A stretch of 64,000 nucleotides of DNA from Pardosa pseudoannulata (GCA_032207245.1 CM063501.1:82465168-82529167); one strand, 5' to 3'. Shown: positions 12,813-24,480, numbered from the stretch's first letter. A program made the numbers and translations. Notes: generated by a model from the letters alone, not told the origin.

Positions 12813-13199
12813 TAATATATATTGCAATTAAGTGCTTGTAAGTTTAAAAATGAAAATGCATGTATACAGTTTGTAAAGATTGTAAGCATATCGCCGAGCG
12901 GTTGCCATTTTCTAATTCCGTTGACTTGTCAATGCCCTAGTCATATTTGTTATGAGGTAGTATGGGTTCAGAGCTATACAGCCGCCTCAATGATGCAAAA
13001 ATTAGACTCCATAGATGTTTTGGGTATTTTAAAAAAAGTTGATTTATAGAACATTATTAGTTAGCTTTGATGGTTAAATGTTACTTTCATCAGATACTGA
13101 AGAAACCAAGAATATCGAAAAAATATGATCTCATACATTTTCTCAAGTATTTTTCTCAAAAGCTATAGATCATAGAGGTACAATTTTTGGGGCATTTTT

Positions 13200-13660
13200 T
13201 AAGTATTCAAAACAATGAATCTGGTGGTAAAGAGTTTATCCGGAATTATGCTTTGTTGGATCCAGTCTTCCAGGCGCCAAACAGCGTTTCGGCTACCCCC
13301 AAGGACAAGGGTCAAAGAGGAGGGGTGTCGATCTCCCTTAAACCGAGGTTTCCTGTTAGGGAAAGGAAGAAGCGGAAGGTACTCCCGGCTGAACTTCTAA
13401 GGAAGGAGTTTCATCTAATAGTGATCTCCTCTCTGGACGATAGATTGCACCTGCATTCTCATTAAAGTTTATTTAAATATTTTTTGTAATTAATCAACAT
13501 TGTTAAGTTTAATCCTCTACGGATGATCATTTCGTGCCCACACCTGCTCCTTATATGAGACCCATGCGAAGTTATAGCCAAAATGACTAGGGTGTGACGG
13601 ACATCGGAAATAGAAACATCGGAAACCACTCGGCGATGTTAACAATGTGTGTGTACGTCA
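13200..13660. other. GC-richer unassigned segment
   Basis: A GC-rich island with a 92-codon frame (13187-13465, plus strand) rich in Lys and Arg after residue 35. A second, shifted frame (13215-13400) is also open. Neither shows a known domain, and overlapping open frames in GC-rich DNA are expected by chance. The composition resembles transposon-derived patches elsewhere in the window, but no terminal repeats were found. Probably a decayed mobile element rather than a host gene. Confidence 0.3.
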
Positions 13661-13759
13661 TGTGAATAAATTCTAAAAAAAAGATCTCACAAAGATCGAT
13701 TCATTTAGAGAATTGAACAGCACTTATAAGCAGTTATAAGAAATTTCTTTCACTTAGCC

Positions 13760-14190
13760 TCTTTATCCAGCAATAAGCAGGAGGAAAAAGGGGGTTATTT
13801 AACAGGTGAACACTACTGAAACAGGACAAATAGCGGATATGATTAAAAACGATGGCTCTGACATGACCTTTATGACAATATATAGGGGACAATGAGATGT
13901 GATGAATTGAAGAACCAGTCAAGTATTTCGTGCCTATTTCAACCAAGCCCATATCTTTGATAATTTCCCTGCTTTGGCCAACAATAAGCAAGAGGGTAGA
14001 GAAAAATGGGTATTTAACAGGTGAACCCTACTAAAACAGGACAAATAGCGGATGTGATTCATAACGATGGCTCTGAGATAACCTTTATGACAATATATAT
14101 TGAACAGTAAAATGAGATGAACTGATGCACCAATGAAGAGTTTGGTGCCTATTTCAACCAAACCCATACCTTTAATACTTGCCCGGTTTG
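13760..14190 (+). repeat. 215-bp tandem duplication
   Basis: Two head-to-tail copies (about 13760-13975 and 13976-14190) with anchor AACAGGTGAA at 13801 and 14016, exactly 215 bp apart. They share TACTGAAACAGGACAAATAG-like and GCCTATTTCAACCAA segments and differ by scattered substitutions. The minus-strand frames that read GLVEIGTK in both copies arise because the same repeat is translated twice. Confidence 0.93.
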
Positions 14191-14677
14191 TTTGAAATAT
14201 CTACAGGTCACCAAAGTGTTGAAAAGTTTGGCTACTAATTATAGAGTTTAAAAAAAATAAAATTTAAATAAAATTAAAAAAATAAAATTTTAAACTTTCT
14301 AAAGCTGTAGGAGGTGCATAAATCTAGTTCAAATAAATGCATTAAATATTAAATAAAATATAAAATATTCAACGAAAACACTCCCATCAAAAAGCTAGCA
14401 ACATAGGATTGGTAAAAACACACGAATATCATCAATCATGTTTTATACAATTCCAAATTTTTAAATAAATATTGGTTAAAAGCAAATTTTAAAGTGGCAA
14501 TGGAAATAAAATAAGAATTTCTTAAAGTTGATGAGTAATAATAGAGCAATGAGTATGTAAATTATTGGAATATTTTAAATGATATCAAAAAGTTCCTATA
14601 TAGTATATGTTACGTCCAGCAGCTATGATGATGGATCAGCTGCACCAAATGCTTAATAGTTTTGTAAAGAGTGTTTA
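14191..14677. other. AT-rich DNA without recognised features
   Basis: Flank of the Tc1-like element. Nothing else recognised. Confidence 0.5.
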
Positions 14678-14679
14678 TA

Positions 14680-16184
14680 CACTCATGTACGTAAATTAAG
14701 GATAATTCAGAATCACACAGAAATTAAGCTCTAAAATAAAAATTTCACCTGTAGAATTATCACACACATCTTGAAGAAGAATAAACAAATTGCAGGAAAC
14801 CACCAGATGGCGCGGATAATACGTCACAATGGCGAGTGTGTATGAAAGGGGTATATAAGGAATGGTAGCAAAGAAGTAAAATTGTTCACAAGCTCTTTAA
14901 AAGCCTTTCAGTGCAATAACCGCATAGTTATGACACAAAGGAAGCATTTGGATGATTTTTTACGTGGTAGAATTATCGGACGACTGGAATGTGGACGTAC
15001 CCAGCTGGAAGTATCCGAGGAACTTGGAATCGCCCAGAGTGTCGTCTCCAGGCTTTGGCAACGATTCAAACATGATGGTAATGTGAGTAGATGTTACAGC
15101 ACAGGTCGCCCCCGAGTTACTACGCCGAATGATGACCGGTATTTGGCAGTTACTGCCAACAGAAACAGACGGAGCACAGCATCAGACCTGTCTCGTCAGT
15201 TCTCTTCAGTTACCGGTACGACAGTTTCAAGGCAGACCGTGTACAGATGCTTAGGGAACATTGGTCTATATGCTCGTAGGCCTGTCAGATGTGTTCCCCT
15301 TACCGCAACTCACTGTCGCCTGCGATTATGCTGGGCTAGAGAGCATGCATTGTGGACACCGCAACAGTGGTCTTGTGTGATGTTTTCCGACGAGTCCAGG
15401 TTCAGTTTACATTCTGATTCTCGCCGGACTTTCATATGGAGAGCGCTAGGTACCCGTTACCACCAAGAGAACACCATTGAATGACACCGTTACGGTGGCA
15501 CAGGATGGCTCGTTTGGGGAGGAATTATTCTTGGTTCCAGAACTGACCTGCATGTTCAGAGTGTAACGATGACAGGCCACATCTATCGGGACGTCATTCT
15601 GGAACAACATGTACGTTTGTTTCGGGTCGCCATGGGTCCTGAATTTCTGTATATGGATAACAACGCCCGACCTCACCGTGCAAACATTGTAGACGAATGC
15701 CTTCAATCGGATGATATCACCCGTATGGATTGGCCAGCATACTCACCGGACTTGAATCCAATAGAGCATGTGTGGGACATGCTTGGACGACGAATTGCAG
15801 CCCGTCAACCCCCTCCCAACTGTTTATCGGAACTTCGGAGTGCATTGCTTGATGAGTGGTGTAATTTTCCCCAAGATCAGATTGATAATCTGATACTCAG
15901 CATGCTTAGGCGTTGTAACGCTTGTATTGCATCGTCCGGGAGACCTACTCCGTATTAACCATCATACTAACCATGTTATACTGTTTTCTGTAAATAAGTT
16001 CTTTTTTGAAATTTGCTCCAGGGAGTAAAAATCGCAATTTTTATTAATTATGTCAAACATATAGTATCTTTTTTGCTCTTTACCTTTTGTTTAATAAATA
16101 GACTTTACAAATAAGTCAAATTTGTTTTGCTTTTGTCTCTTTCATTGTCTGAACTTCATTATCCTTAATTTATGGACATGAGTG
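14680..16184 (+). mobile_element. Full-length Tc1-like element with terminal inverted repeats
   Basis: A 1505-bp element bounded by TA dinucleotides (14678-14679 and 16185-16186), the Tc1/mariner target duplication. The terminal inverted repeats are 27 bp (14680-14706 and 16158-16184) with two mismatches and begin CACTCATGT. A single transposase gene fills most of the interior. The length and layout are typical of autonomous Tc1 elements, but the gene is inactivated (see the pseudogene entry). The good match of the repeats suggests a fairly young insertion. Confidence 0.96.
14930..15958 (+). pseudogene. Tc1-family DDE transposase, one premature stop
   Basis: Encodes a cut-and-paste transposase of the Tc1 branch of Tc1/mariner, which acts in the nucleus on the element's own ends. 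From the ATG at 14930 the frame is 342 residues, the usual Tc1 length, if one internal TGA (15482-15484, codon 185) is read through. The frame is the same on both sides, so this is a point mutation, not a frameshift. The stop sits just before HRYGG, where Arg (CGA) is expected in the family, consistent with CGA to TGA decay. N-terminal helix-turn-helix region at residues 15-50, GRPR hinge at 59-62. First catalytic Asp is D154 in FSDESRF. The catalytic Glu is E279 in SPDLNPIEHVW. The residue 35 positions before E279, where the second Asp of DD34E belongs, is Asn 244 (codon AAC at 15659-15661) in MDNNARPH; relatives usually have MDDNARPH. An upstream ATG at 14882 would add 16 residues without family similarity, so I chose 14930. 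Confidence 0.95.
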
Positions 16185-16186
16185 TA

Positions 16187-16880
16187 TATAGCCCAGATAA
16201 AAAAAAAGTTTAGTTTTTAAATCAAACGTTCTTTTCTTACGGATTTTAGCGCTTTAAATATTTTACGCAGCAGCATTATTTATGATTACATTGAGAATAA
16301 AATAAAAGGCTGAATATTTTAAAAGATGGGATTTAAAAACCACCCGTCTCCGTAAAACAAAATGCATTGCTTTAACAAGTATGGAACAAATAGGGACCTA
16401 AGTAAATATGTGCTTCAGAACATAAAAATAAGTATCATTACATCTACCATTTTTTTTCTCAAAAGTTATGCTTAAAAGAATAACGACGTGACTAAAAAAC
16501 CTTTTGTTTGCCAATGTACTTTACTGATACCGGAGCCGGGAAAGTTTTATGTTTTCAAAATAAGGTATCCATCTCTTATAATACGACAGCGGTTCTGCAA
16601 ACAAATAGCTTTTTTGGAAAATATATTTATTTTCTTGAAGGCTGAGGTTCCAGTACAATTTGGAGTAAACAATATACGATATTGCTTACATTCATAAAAA
16701 TAAAAGAAGGGTTTTTTTATTAGTGTATCAATAAACAAAATAATATGCATTTTTGCGTGAAGCATTATTTATTGAATACTTAAAATTTGTCATCTTATTC
16801 TTTAGACTTTCGTTAGAAGCATTTGTTCGGACAGAAATAGCTATAAATTCAAGCAGAGGAAGGTAAAAAAGTACAGTAAA
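16187..16880. other. AT-rich DNA without recognised features
   Basis: Stretch between the Tc1 element and the satellite array. The 69-codon frame at 16488-16697 has no recognisable domain and is mirrored by an open frame on the other strand. Confidence 0.45.
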
Positions 16881-17034
16881 AAGTAAATTAATTTGAAGAA
16901 TTTAAAACAGTTCCAAAAGAATAGACCATCTTTGAATTTCTATGAACTGGGAGAAATTAGATTTTTTGCCGTAAAAAACACATATCCTTAAAGGAAAAAG
17001 AAACATCATGCAGGAAACATCTTTATAATTCTTA
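16880..17034 (+). repeat. Diverged first monomer of the ~294-bp satellite
   Basis: Resembles the second half of the satellite monomer: compare CTGGGAGAAATTAGA with CTGGGAGAATTAAGG at 21737, and CATATCCTTAAAGGAAAAAG with the same region of other units. It is cut off by the Harbinger insertion at TTA (17032-17034) and resumes at 18018. Confidence 0.75.
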
Positions 17035-18017
17035 GGCTGTTTACACACATGACGAACTTTTCCGAGCGGAAAATTTACCGTCGCCGCCATTTCAATAGTA
17101 GTCCGTTGAAATAAGCTAGTACTTGCACATTAGACGGAAAAAACGATCGGTTAATTTGCCGTCGGCAGTACCTCTGCAGCCGTTTGGTGCCACAGGAGCT
17201 CAGCGGAAATGTATCCGTCGTCTCGAACTAGAGGCCTATGTGACCCAGTGGACGTTTGCACACACAGCGGTTTTGTCTACCATTTGCAGTGGACTTTCGT
17301 TGTAAATATGAACAGTTCCGTGAACACGAGCGTTATTAATAATGAAATTCCGATTTCATTAATACAAGAGAGACCTGTTTTATGGGATAAAACTCTAAAA
17401 CTTTTTAAGGAAACAAACGATACTCGTAAAGCTTGGCATGAAGTTTGCCTTGGATTTCGAAGCTATTTCGATCAATTGGAAGAAAAAGAGAGAAATGAAT
17501 TTGGTACCCATATTTTGTCGCCTACCTATACACCCAGTGGCACAATACTTTTTAACAGTCTGCAACGGAAGTTGGGTCTCGTAAAAATAATCTTCAGAAT
17601 AATACGCGACTATAAAGATTTTCGTATTTCTGCTTATTAATTAAACATATGGCTTTTCATAACTCTTTCTTATAGAATTAAGGTTTGTAAATATTTTTAG
17701 AATTTAAACATAAACAGTATAAATACAAATTGTAAGTTTTTAGCGAAAGGAAAATTGATATGAATAAATTTCGATTAGTTGAGTATTTGACATATAAATA
17801 TTTTAATCACAATCGCAGCCCCAGCTTTGACCCCCCGGAAAAATGTAGGGGTTGTCCGCCCCTACAGAGAGGGTCCTGCTTTGTAGCAGCACAAGTTTTA
17901 CATTGCGTAAGAATACGGAGAAGGAAATTTTCCCGCCCTGTGTGTAAATTTGATTTCGTTGATCGGCGACGGTAAATTCTCGGCTTGGTAAAAAATCTGC
18001 TTTGTGTGACACCAGGC
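17035..18017 (+). mobile_element. Non-autonomous PIF/Harbinger element
   Basis: A 983-bp insertion flanked by TTA on both sides (17032-17034 and 18018-18020), the 3-bp TWA duplication typical of PIF/Harbinger. The termini begin GGCTGTTTACACAC on the left and, inverted, GCCTGGTGTCACAC on the right. An exact 15-nt inverted motif, AATTTACCGTCGCCG, lies 37 bp inside the left end (17072-17086) and 39 bp inside the right end (17964-17978). It interrupts a satellite monomer; other monomers show the joined sequence near TTAGAGGTACTTTT. It retains a MADF-like frame but no DDE nuclease frame, so it is an internally deleted copy. Confidence 0.9.
17308..17640 (+). CDS. MADF-like DNA-binding protein remnant in Harbinger element
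   Basis: Autonomous PIF/Harbinger elements carry, besides the nuclease, a second gene for a Myb/SANT/MADF protein that binds the element ends and helps bring the transposase into the nucleus. This frame of 110 residues begins at the ATG at 17308; the same frame is open from an ATG at 17209, but those 33 residues look like translated 5' sequence. Residues 17-66 match the start of a MADF domain: LIQERPVLWD at 18-27, AWHEV at 42-46, and an acidic ERNEFG at 61-66. After residue 66 the expected W...RD.Y part of the domain is missing and the sequence becomes unrelated (THILSPTYT). Either an intron begins at GTACCC after GAATTTG or the interior is deleted. No nuclease partner is encoded nearby. Probably a broken remnant. 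Family call is by motif recognition only. Confidence 0.6.
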   Translation: MNSSVNTSVINNEIPISLIQERPVLWDKTLKLFKETNDTRKAWHEVCLGFRSYFDQLEEKERNEFGTHILSPTYTPSGTILFNSLQRKLGLVKIIFRIIRDYKDFRISAY

Positions 18018-21000
18018 TTAGATGTACTTTTCAGAATATAATTCATTAAAGCTTTATAAAAATATGTCCAGTAACATTACTTAATGCAAAAATCTAATGC
18101 AAACGGGATATGCCAATGGAGAGGGTAGCCAAAAGACAAAATTTAAAAAGAAAATCAATTTTAAGCCTTAAAAATATGTTTAAAAAAAAATTATCGACTT
18201 TATAACAACTAGGAAAAGTAAGGTTCCTTTCCTTTAAAATACACATCCTTAAAGCAAAAGTAAAAACTAAGCAGAAAATATCTTGATAAAATCATTAGAA
18301 ATTTTTAAAGGTTGTTTTCAGAATATAGTTCATTAAATCGTTATAAATATATCTCCAGTAAAATTGCTTAATACAAAAATCTAATTCAAACGTAATGTGT
18401 CATAGGACAGGGTAGGCAAAAGAAAAACGTTAAAAAGAAAATGAATTTTAAGAATTAAGAATCTGTTTTTAAAGAAAAAAACAATTATAGACTTTATAAC
18501 AACTAAAAAAGTAAGGTTCCTTTCCTTTAAAATACATATCCTTAAAGCAAAAGTAAAAACCATGCAAAAAGCATCCTGATAAAATCATTAGAAATTTTTA
18601 AAGGTTCTTTTCAGAATATAGTTCATTAAATCTTTATAAATATATCTCCAGTAAAATTGCTTAATGCAAGAATCTAATTCAAACGTAATGTGTCATAGGA
18701 CAGGGTAGGCAAAAGAAAAACGTTCAAAAGAAAATGTATTTTAAGCTTTAAGAATCTGTTTTTAAAGAAAGAACAATTATCGACTTTATAACAACTAGGA
18801 AAAGAAGGGTCCTTTCCTTTAAAATACACATACTTAAAGCAAAAGTAAAAACCATGCAGAAAGCATCTTGATAAAATCATTAGAAATTTTTAAAGTTTGT
18901 TTTCAGAATATAGTTCATTAAATCTTTATAAATATATCTCCAGGAAAATTGTTTAATGCAAGAATCTAATTCAAACGTAATGTGTCATAGAACAGGGTAG
19001 GTGAAAGAAAAACGTTAAAAAGAAAATGTATTTTAAGCCTTAAGTATCTGTTTAAAAAAAACAATTATCGACTTTATAACAACTAGGAAAAGTAAGGGTC
19101 CTTTCCTTTAAAATACACATACTTAAAGCAAAAGTAAAAACCATGCAGAAAATATCTTGATAAAATCATTAGAAATTTTTAAAGCTTGTTTTCAGAATAT
19201 AGTTCATTAAATCTTTATAAATATATCTCCAGGAAAATTGTTTAATGCAAGAATCTAATTCAAACGTAATGTGTCATAGGACAGGGTAGGCAAAAGAAAA
19301 ACGTTAAAAAGAAAATGTATTTTAAACATTAAGAATCTGTTTAAAAAAAAAAAAAAACATTATCGACTTTATAACAACTAGGAAAAGTAAGGTTCCTTTC
19401 CTTTAAAATACACATACTTAAAGCAAAAGTAAAGACCATGCAGAAAATATCTTGATAAAAGGATTAGAAATTTTTAAAGGTTGTTTTCAGAATATAGTTC
19501 ATTAAATCTTTATAAATATATCTCCAGTAAAATTGCTTAATGCAAGAATCTAATTCAAACGTAATGTGTCATAGGACAGGGTAGGCAAAAGAAAAACGTT
19601 AAAAAGAAGATGAATTTTAAGCCTTAAGAATCTGTTTTTAAAGAAAGAACAATTATCGACTTTATAACAACTAGGAAAATTAAGGTTGTTTTCTATAAAT
19701 TACCTATCCTTAAAGGGGGAAATAGAAACACTATGAGGAAAATAACTTTATAAAATTGTTAGGAATGTTTAGAGGTACTTTTCCAGAATACAGTTCATTA
19801 AAGCTTTATACAAATATTGCCAGTAAAATTGTTTAATGCCAAAAACTAATGCAAACGTGATATGCCAAAGGAGAGAGTGTAGCCAAAAGAAAAAAGTTAA
19901 AAAGAAAATGTATTTTAAGCTTTAAGAATCTGTTTTTAAAGAAAGAACAATTATCGACTTTATAACAACTAGAAAAATTGAGGTTGTTTTCTATAAATTA
20001 CCTATCCTTAAACGGGAAAATAGAAACACCATGCGGAAAATAACTTTATAAAATTGTTAGGAATGTTTAGAGGTACTTTTTAGAATATAGTTCATTAAAG
20101 CTTTATAAAAATATTTCCAGTAAAATTGTTTAATGTAAAAATCTAATGCAAACGTGATATGCCAAAAGAGAGAGGGTAGCCAAAAGAAAAACGTTAAAAA
20201 GAAAATGAATTTTAAGCCTTAAGAATCTGTTTTTAAAGAAAGAACAATTATCAACTTTATAACAACTAGAAAAAGTGAGGTTGTTTTCTATACATTACCT
20301 ATCCTTAAAGGGGGAAATAGAAACACCATACGGAAAATAACTTTATAAAATTGTTAGGAATGTTTAGAAGTACTTTTCAGAATATAGTTCATTAAAGTTT
20401 TATAAAAATATTCAAAATTGTTTAATGCCAAAAACTAATGCAAACGTGATATATCAAAGAAGATAGGGTAGGAAAAGAAAAACGTTCAAAAGAAAATGTA
20501 TTTTAAGCTTTAAGAATCTGTTTTTAAAGAAAGAACAATTATCGACTTTATAACAACTAGAAAAATTGAGGTTGTTTTCTATAAATTACCTATCCTTAAA
20601 CGGGAAAATAGAAACACCATGCGGAAAATAACTTTATAAAATTGTTAGGAATGTTTAGAGGTACTTTTTAGAATATAGTTCATTAAAGCTTTATAAAAAT
20701 ATTTCCAGTAAAATTGTTTAATGAAAAAAATCTAATGCAAAAGTGATATATCAAAGAAGATAGGGTAGCCAAAAGAAAAAAGTTAAAAAGAAAATGTATT
20801 TTAAGCTTTAAGAATCTGTTTTTAAAGAAAGAACAATTATCGACTTTATAACAACTAGAAAAATTGAGGTTGTTTTCTATAAATTACCTATCCTTAAAGG
20901 GGGAAATAGAAACACCATGCGGAAAATAACTTTATAAAATTGTTAGGAATGTTTAGAGGTACTTTTCCAGAATACAGTTCATTAAAGCTTTATACAAATA

Positions 21001-21770
21001 TTGCCAGTAAAATTGTTTAATGCCAAAAACTAATGCAAACGTGATATGCCAAAGGAGAGAGTGTAGCCAAAAGAAAAAAGTTAAAAAGAAAATAAATTTC
21101 AAGCCTTAAAAATCTGTTTATTAAGAAAGAACAATTATCAACTTTATAACAACTAGAAAAAGTGAGGTTGTTTTCTATACATTACCTATCCTTAAAGGGG
21201 GAAATAGAAACACCATACGGAAAATAACTTTATAAAATTGTTAGGAATGTTTAGAAGTACTTTTCAGAATATAGTTCATTAAAGTTTTATAAAAATATTG
21301 TAAAATTGTTTAATGCCAAAAACTAATGCAAACGTGATATGCCAAAGGAGAGAGTGTAGCCAAAAGAAAAAAGTTAAAAAGAAAATAAATTTCAAGCCTT
21401 AAAAATCTGTTTATTAAGAAAGAACAATTATCGATTTTATAACAACCAGTAAAAGTAAAGTTCCTTTTCTTAAAACTGCATATCCTTAAAGGAAAAATAA
21501 AATCCATGCAGAAAAAAAATCTTTATAAAATGTTTAGAAATATTTAGAGGTACTTTTCATAAAATAGTTCATTAAAGCTTTATAAAAATATCTCCAGTAA
21601 AGTTGCTGAATGCAAAAATCTAATGTAAAAGTGATGTGTCATAGGACAGGGTAGGCAAAAGAAATAAGTTGAAAATAAAATAAATATTAAGCTTTAAAAA
21701 TCTGTTTAAAAGAAAGACCAATTATCGACTTTACAACAACTGGGAGAATTAAGGTTTTTTTCTGTAGAAT
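18018..21770 (+). repeat. ~294-bp satellite array, about 13 monomers, two subfamilies
   Basis: Head-to-tail monomers of 287-299 bp. The anchor TCAGAATATAGTTCATTAAA or a variant lies at 18031, 18318, 18611, 18903, 19192, 19487, 19783, 20079, 20377, 20668, 20967, 21264 and 21557. Monomers up to about 19690 carry GGTTCCTTTCCTTTAAAATA and a TCATTAGAAATTTTTAAAG segment. Those from about 19690 to 21420 carry GGTTGTTTTCTATAAATTAC and TTGTTAGGAATGTTTAGAGG. The last units revert toward the first type. Specific variants recur at 3- and 4-monomer spacing, indicating higher-order structure. Minus-strand open frames in three monomers (18381-18563, 18674-18880, 21310-21507) are the same repeat segment and not genes. 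Confidence 0.95.
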
Positions 21771-22060
21771 GTTTAATTTAAAAAATATGATCACTCAAAA
21801 AAAGATTTATCATATCGTTAAAATCTTTAAGATTATTATGCTTTTAACCTATATACGTACATTATCTTCAGTAAAACAGATTAATTCAAATAACTGATGC
21901 AAATTTGATAACCTATTGTACAAAAAAAGAGTTAACTAAAGTACAATCGTCATTTTTTTCATTATTCCTCTTGAGCAAAATAAGTAGATTGTAACGTTTC
22001 AAACCAAACCCATTCACAAGCATTCGTATTTTGAGGATTAATTTTTCTAAGTACATTCAA
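21771..22060. other. AT-rich DNA without recognised features
   Basis: Tail of the satellite fading into unique sequence; flank of the Helitron. Confidence 0.4.
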
Positions 22061-23296
22061 TCTATATATATAAAAATGAATTTGTGTGTGTCTGTCTGTC
22101 TGTACTCAATAGACTAAAAAACCATGCATCCAATCGCCGTGAAAATTTGGAAAATGTTTAGGTATATCTCTGTGAAGGTTTTTGTAAAGTTTTAACGTTC
22201 TAAATCTATTCCTTCCCCCTTTTTCGAGTATTTCATGTCATTATTCCAAGCATTATTTTTCCCGGTTAAAAGCAAACGATTAACATTTTAATTTATCGCA
22301 TCATAACTAAGTGAAAGAAGTAATATTTCTAGCAATGTGACGTCATCCCAAGTAATTGTTTTAAACGCAGTTTTCCTCGGTTAAAAGTAGATTTCTTGTT
22401 TGTTTGGAAATTTTCAACTGCGGCACATTTTGGTATTTTTGTTAGTGATTTATTATATTCTTGAAGAATTGTTCAAGACCTTACTTACCATGAAAATTCG
22501 AGTGTAAATAAATGCATTTGTAAATATAAATACATTTGGATGCATTACTTCGCCCAATCCGATAAATGTTTAAAATCTTTCCACCATTAAAATACCGTAA
22601 TTACAATCAGTTAAAAGTATATTAATTAAAATATGTACTGAGTGGTACAATTTATTGCCAATAACTACAACTATTTGTCATACTCAATAACTTTTTCTCT
22701 TTGAAATATCCCAATATCAAAATCATTTTATTTTTAATAGCTAAATGTTTTACTTCATCAAACTATTTAAATATTTATTTTACTTTCTCAAAATGTTTAA
22801 GACGTTAGTATTTTTTCTGTTATATGTTAGCGTGATTTTTATTTTCGATAATTACAAATTCGCCATGTTCTATTAAATTTCTTTTTATTTCACAATTGCC
22901 ATTTTTTAAAGAATAAGTTATCGTCATAGGTTTTGTTGTTTAAAATTAAATTTTTATGTATGTAAAACATTAGTACTAAAAGGCATCCAATCTCGGAAAT
23001 GAATTATCCCATTCAGAACAGTACATATATATTACTATCCACAGTATTTTGAAATTTGACTCCTACATTTAAAAAAGTCGTGGAATTGGGAATTATTATG
23101 CAGCGGCTCACGGGCAACACAGTGCACTTACTGGACATTCGGCTATTAATAAACTGTTATAATCGTCAACAATCTGAAACATACGAGATTTATTCAGCAT
23201 TTCTATCAATACGTTTTGTTATCTTTAATAGTGATTCTAAACCTTTCATCGAAATATTTTAAAACCCAGACCGAAGGCTGGGTGCGAAGCAGCTAG
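22061..23296 (+). mobile_element. Complete non-autonomous Helitron
   Basis: A 1236-bp element with the expected ends. The 5' terminus is TCTATATATATAAAAATG preceded by A (22060). The 3' terminus is CTAG (23293-23296) followed by T, so it sits between A and T as Helitrons do. A hairpin lies 10 bp before CTAG: CCCAG (23265-23269) pairs with CTGGG (23278-23282), and inner CC/GG can also pair across a bulged A. The TGTCTGTCTGTCTGT-like run just inside the 5' end is common in arthropod Helitrons. There is no Rep or helicase frame. The 68-codon frame at 23056-23262 shows no known domain. Confidence 0.85.
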
Positions 23297-23299
23297 TTT

Positions 23300-23478
23300 C
23301 CTATAAAACTAAATTTTCAAATATATATTTCTTATTCACGTTTTCATTATAGTAATTGGTTTACATCTACTATTCACAAACAAAGGTAAAAGATTTAAAA
23401 CGAGAAATGAATTAAGTCTTTTCATACAGGAATACTCTTTTCTTATGAATAATACATACTCCTTGAATATTATCTGTA
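23300..23478. repeat. Upstream part of ancient repeat block B1
   Basis: Weak, order-conserved similarity to 28380-28480 and 35400-35540 (TTCATACA...TTTTC...GAATAAT). See the finding on blocks B1-B7. Confidence 0.4.
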
Positions 23479-24028
23479 TGACATTGATCTAAAAGTATTT
23501 AAGATTATTGTTATTCCATACAGCTGTAGGATTACTCAAACTACAGCACATAATATCATATACTCTTTGGTATATGTGACAGAGCAACTGAATGTGTCTT
23601 TTGAAAATATTATGATTTTGTCTAAAATTATTTAAGATTATTGTTATTCCATACAGCTGTAGGATTACTCAAACTACAGCACATAATATAATATACTCTT
23701 TGGTATATGTGACAGAGCAACTGAATGTGTCTTTTGAAAATATTATATTATGACATTGGTCTAAAATTATTTAAGATTATTGTTATTCCATACAGCTGTA
23801 GGATTACTCAAACTACAGCACATAATATAATATACTCTTTGGTATATGTGACAGAGCAACTGAATGTGTCTTTTGAAAATATTATATTATGACATTGGTC
23901 TAAAATTATTTAAGATTATTGTTATTCCATACAGCTGTAGGATTACTCAAACTACAGCACATAATATAATATACTCTTTGTTATATGTGACAGAGCAACT
24001 GAATGTGTCTTTTGAAAATACTATATAA
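23479..24028 (+). repeat. ~135-bp tandem repeat, four nearly identical copies
   Basis: Anchor AAGATTATTG at 23501, 23634, 23773 and 23912, giving periods of 133, 139 and 139 bp. Copies are almost identical. The last has CTCTTTGTTATATG where the others have CTCTTTGGTATATG, so the amplification is recent compared with the surrounding DNA. Non-coding. Confidence 0.96.
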
Positions 24029-24099
24029 CATTCCTCATTCACTTCAATAATTGCGGATTTGTTTTCAAATTACTCGAAAACATATATCTAGAATATTTG

Positions 24100-24480
24100 T
24101 ATCAATAAAATGGTGTAAGTTATTTTCTCCATGATTTTTTTAGCTGAAAAACGCATACTATTTTCGTAAAAGGATACGTATAAATAATCTAATATGTCTT
24201 TTGACAATGAAAAATATGTAGTACCTCAGATGGAAAGGAAATGAGTATTTTGTAAACAAAGCATACGATGTTATACCTGAATAAATTCAGATGTTTGGCT
24301 TTCCGTACATATACGTTTATTTTTGAAGCATGGGACATGTTAGAATAAAAGTATCTCATCTCAGATGAAGAAATTTCTTTTAGTTTCTTTTCGGAAATGA
24401 GAATATGAGACGAGTAATTCTGCCTGAGTAGAAAGTAAAATTTAGAAGTGTTTATTTAAGGGGATATTAATTACAATAGA
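24100..24480 (+). repeat. Ancient repeat block B1
   Basis: Shares, in the same order and orientation, short segments with blocks near 28.5, 31.7, 35.6, 37.4, 39.5 and 42.3 kb: CTAATATGTCTTTTGAC, TTTTGTAAACAAAGC, CCTGAATAAATTCAGATG, ATACGTTTATTTTTGAAGCA and GAGTAGAAAGTAAAATTTAG. Stops in every frame. A Helitron follows at 24481. Confidence 0.6.

Noticed and set aside
13187..13465. 92-codon Lys/Arg-rich frame
   Set aside because: A second phase is open over the same stretch and no domain is recognisable; kept only as an unassigned GC-rich segment.
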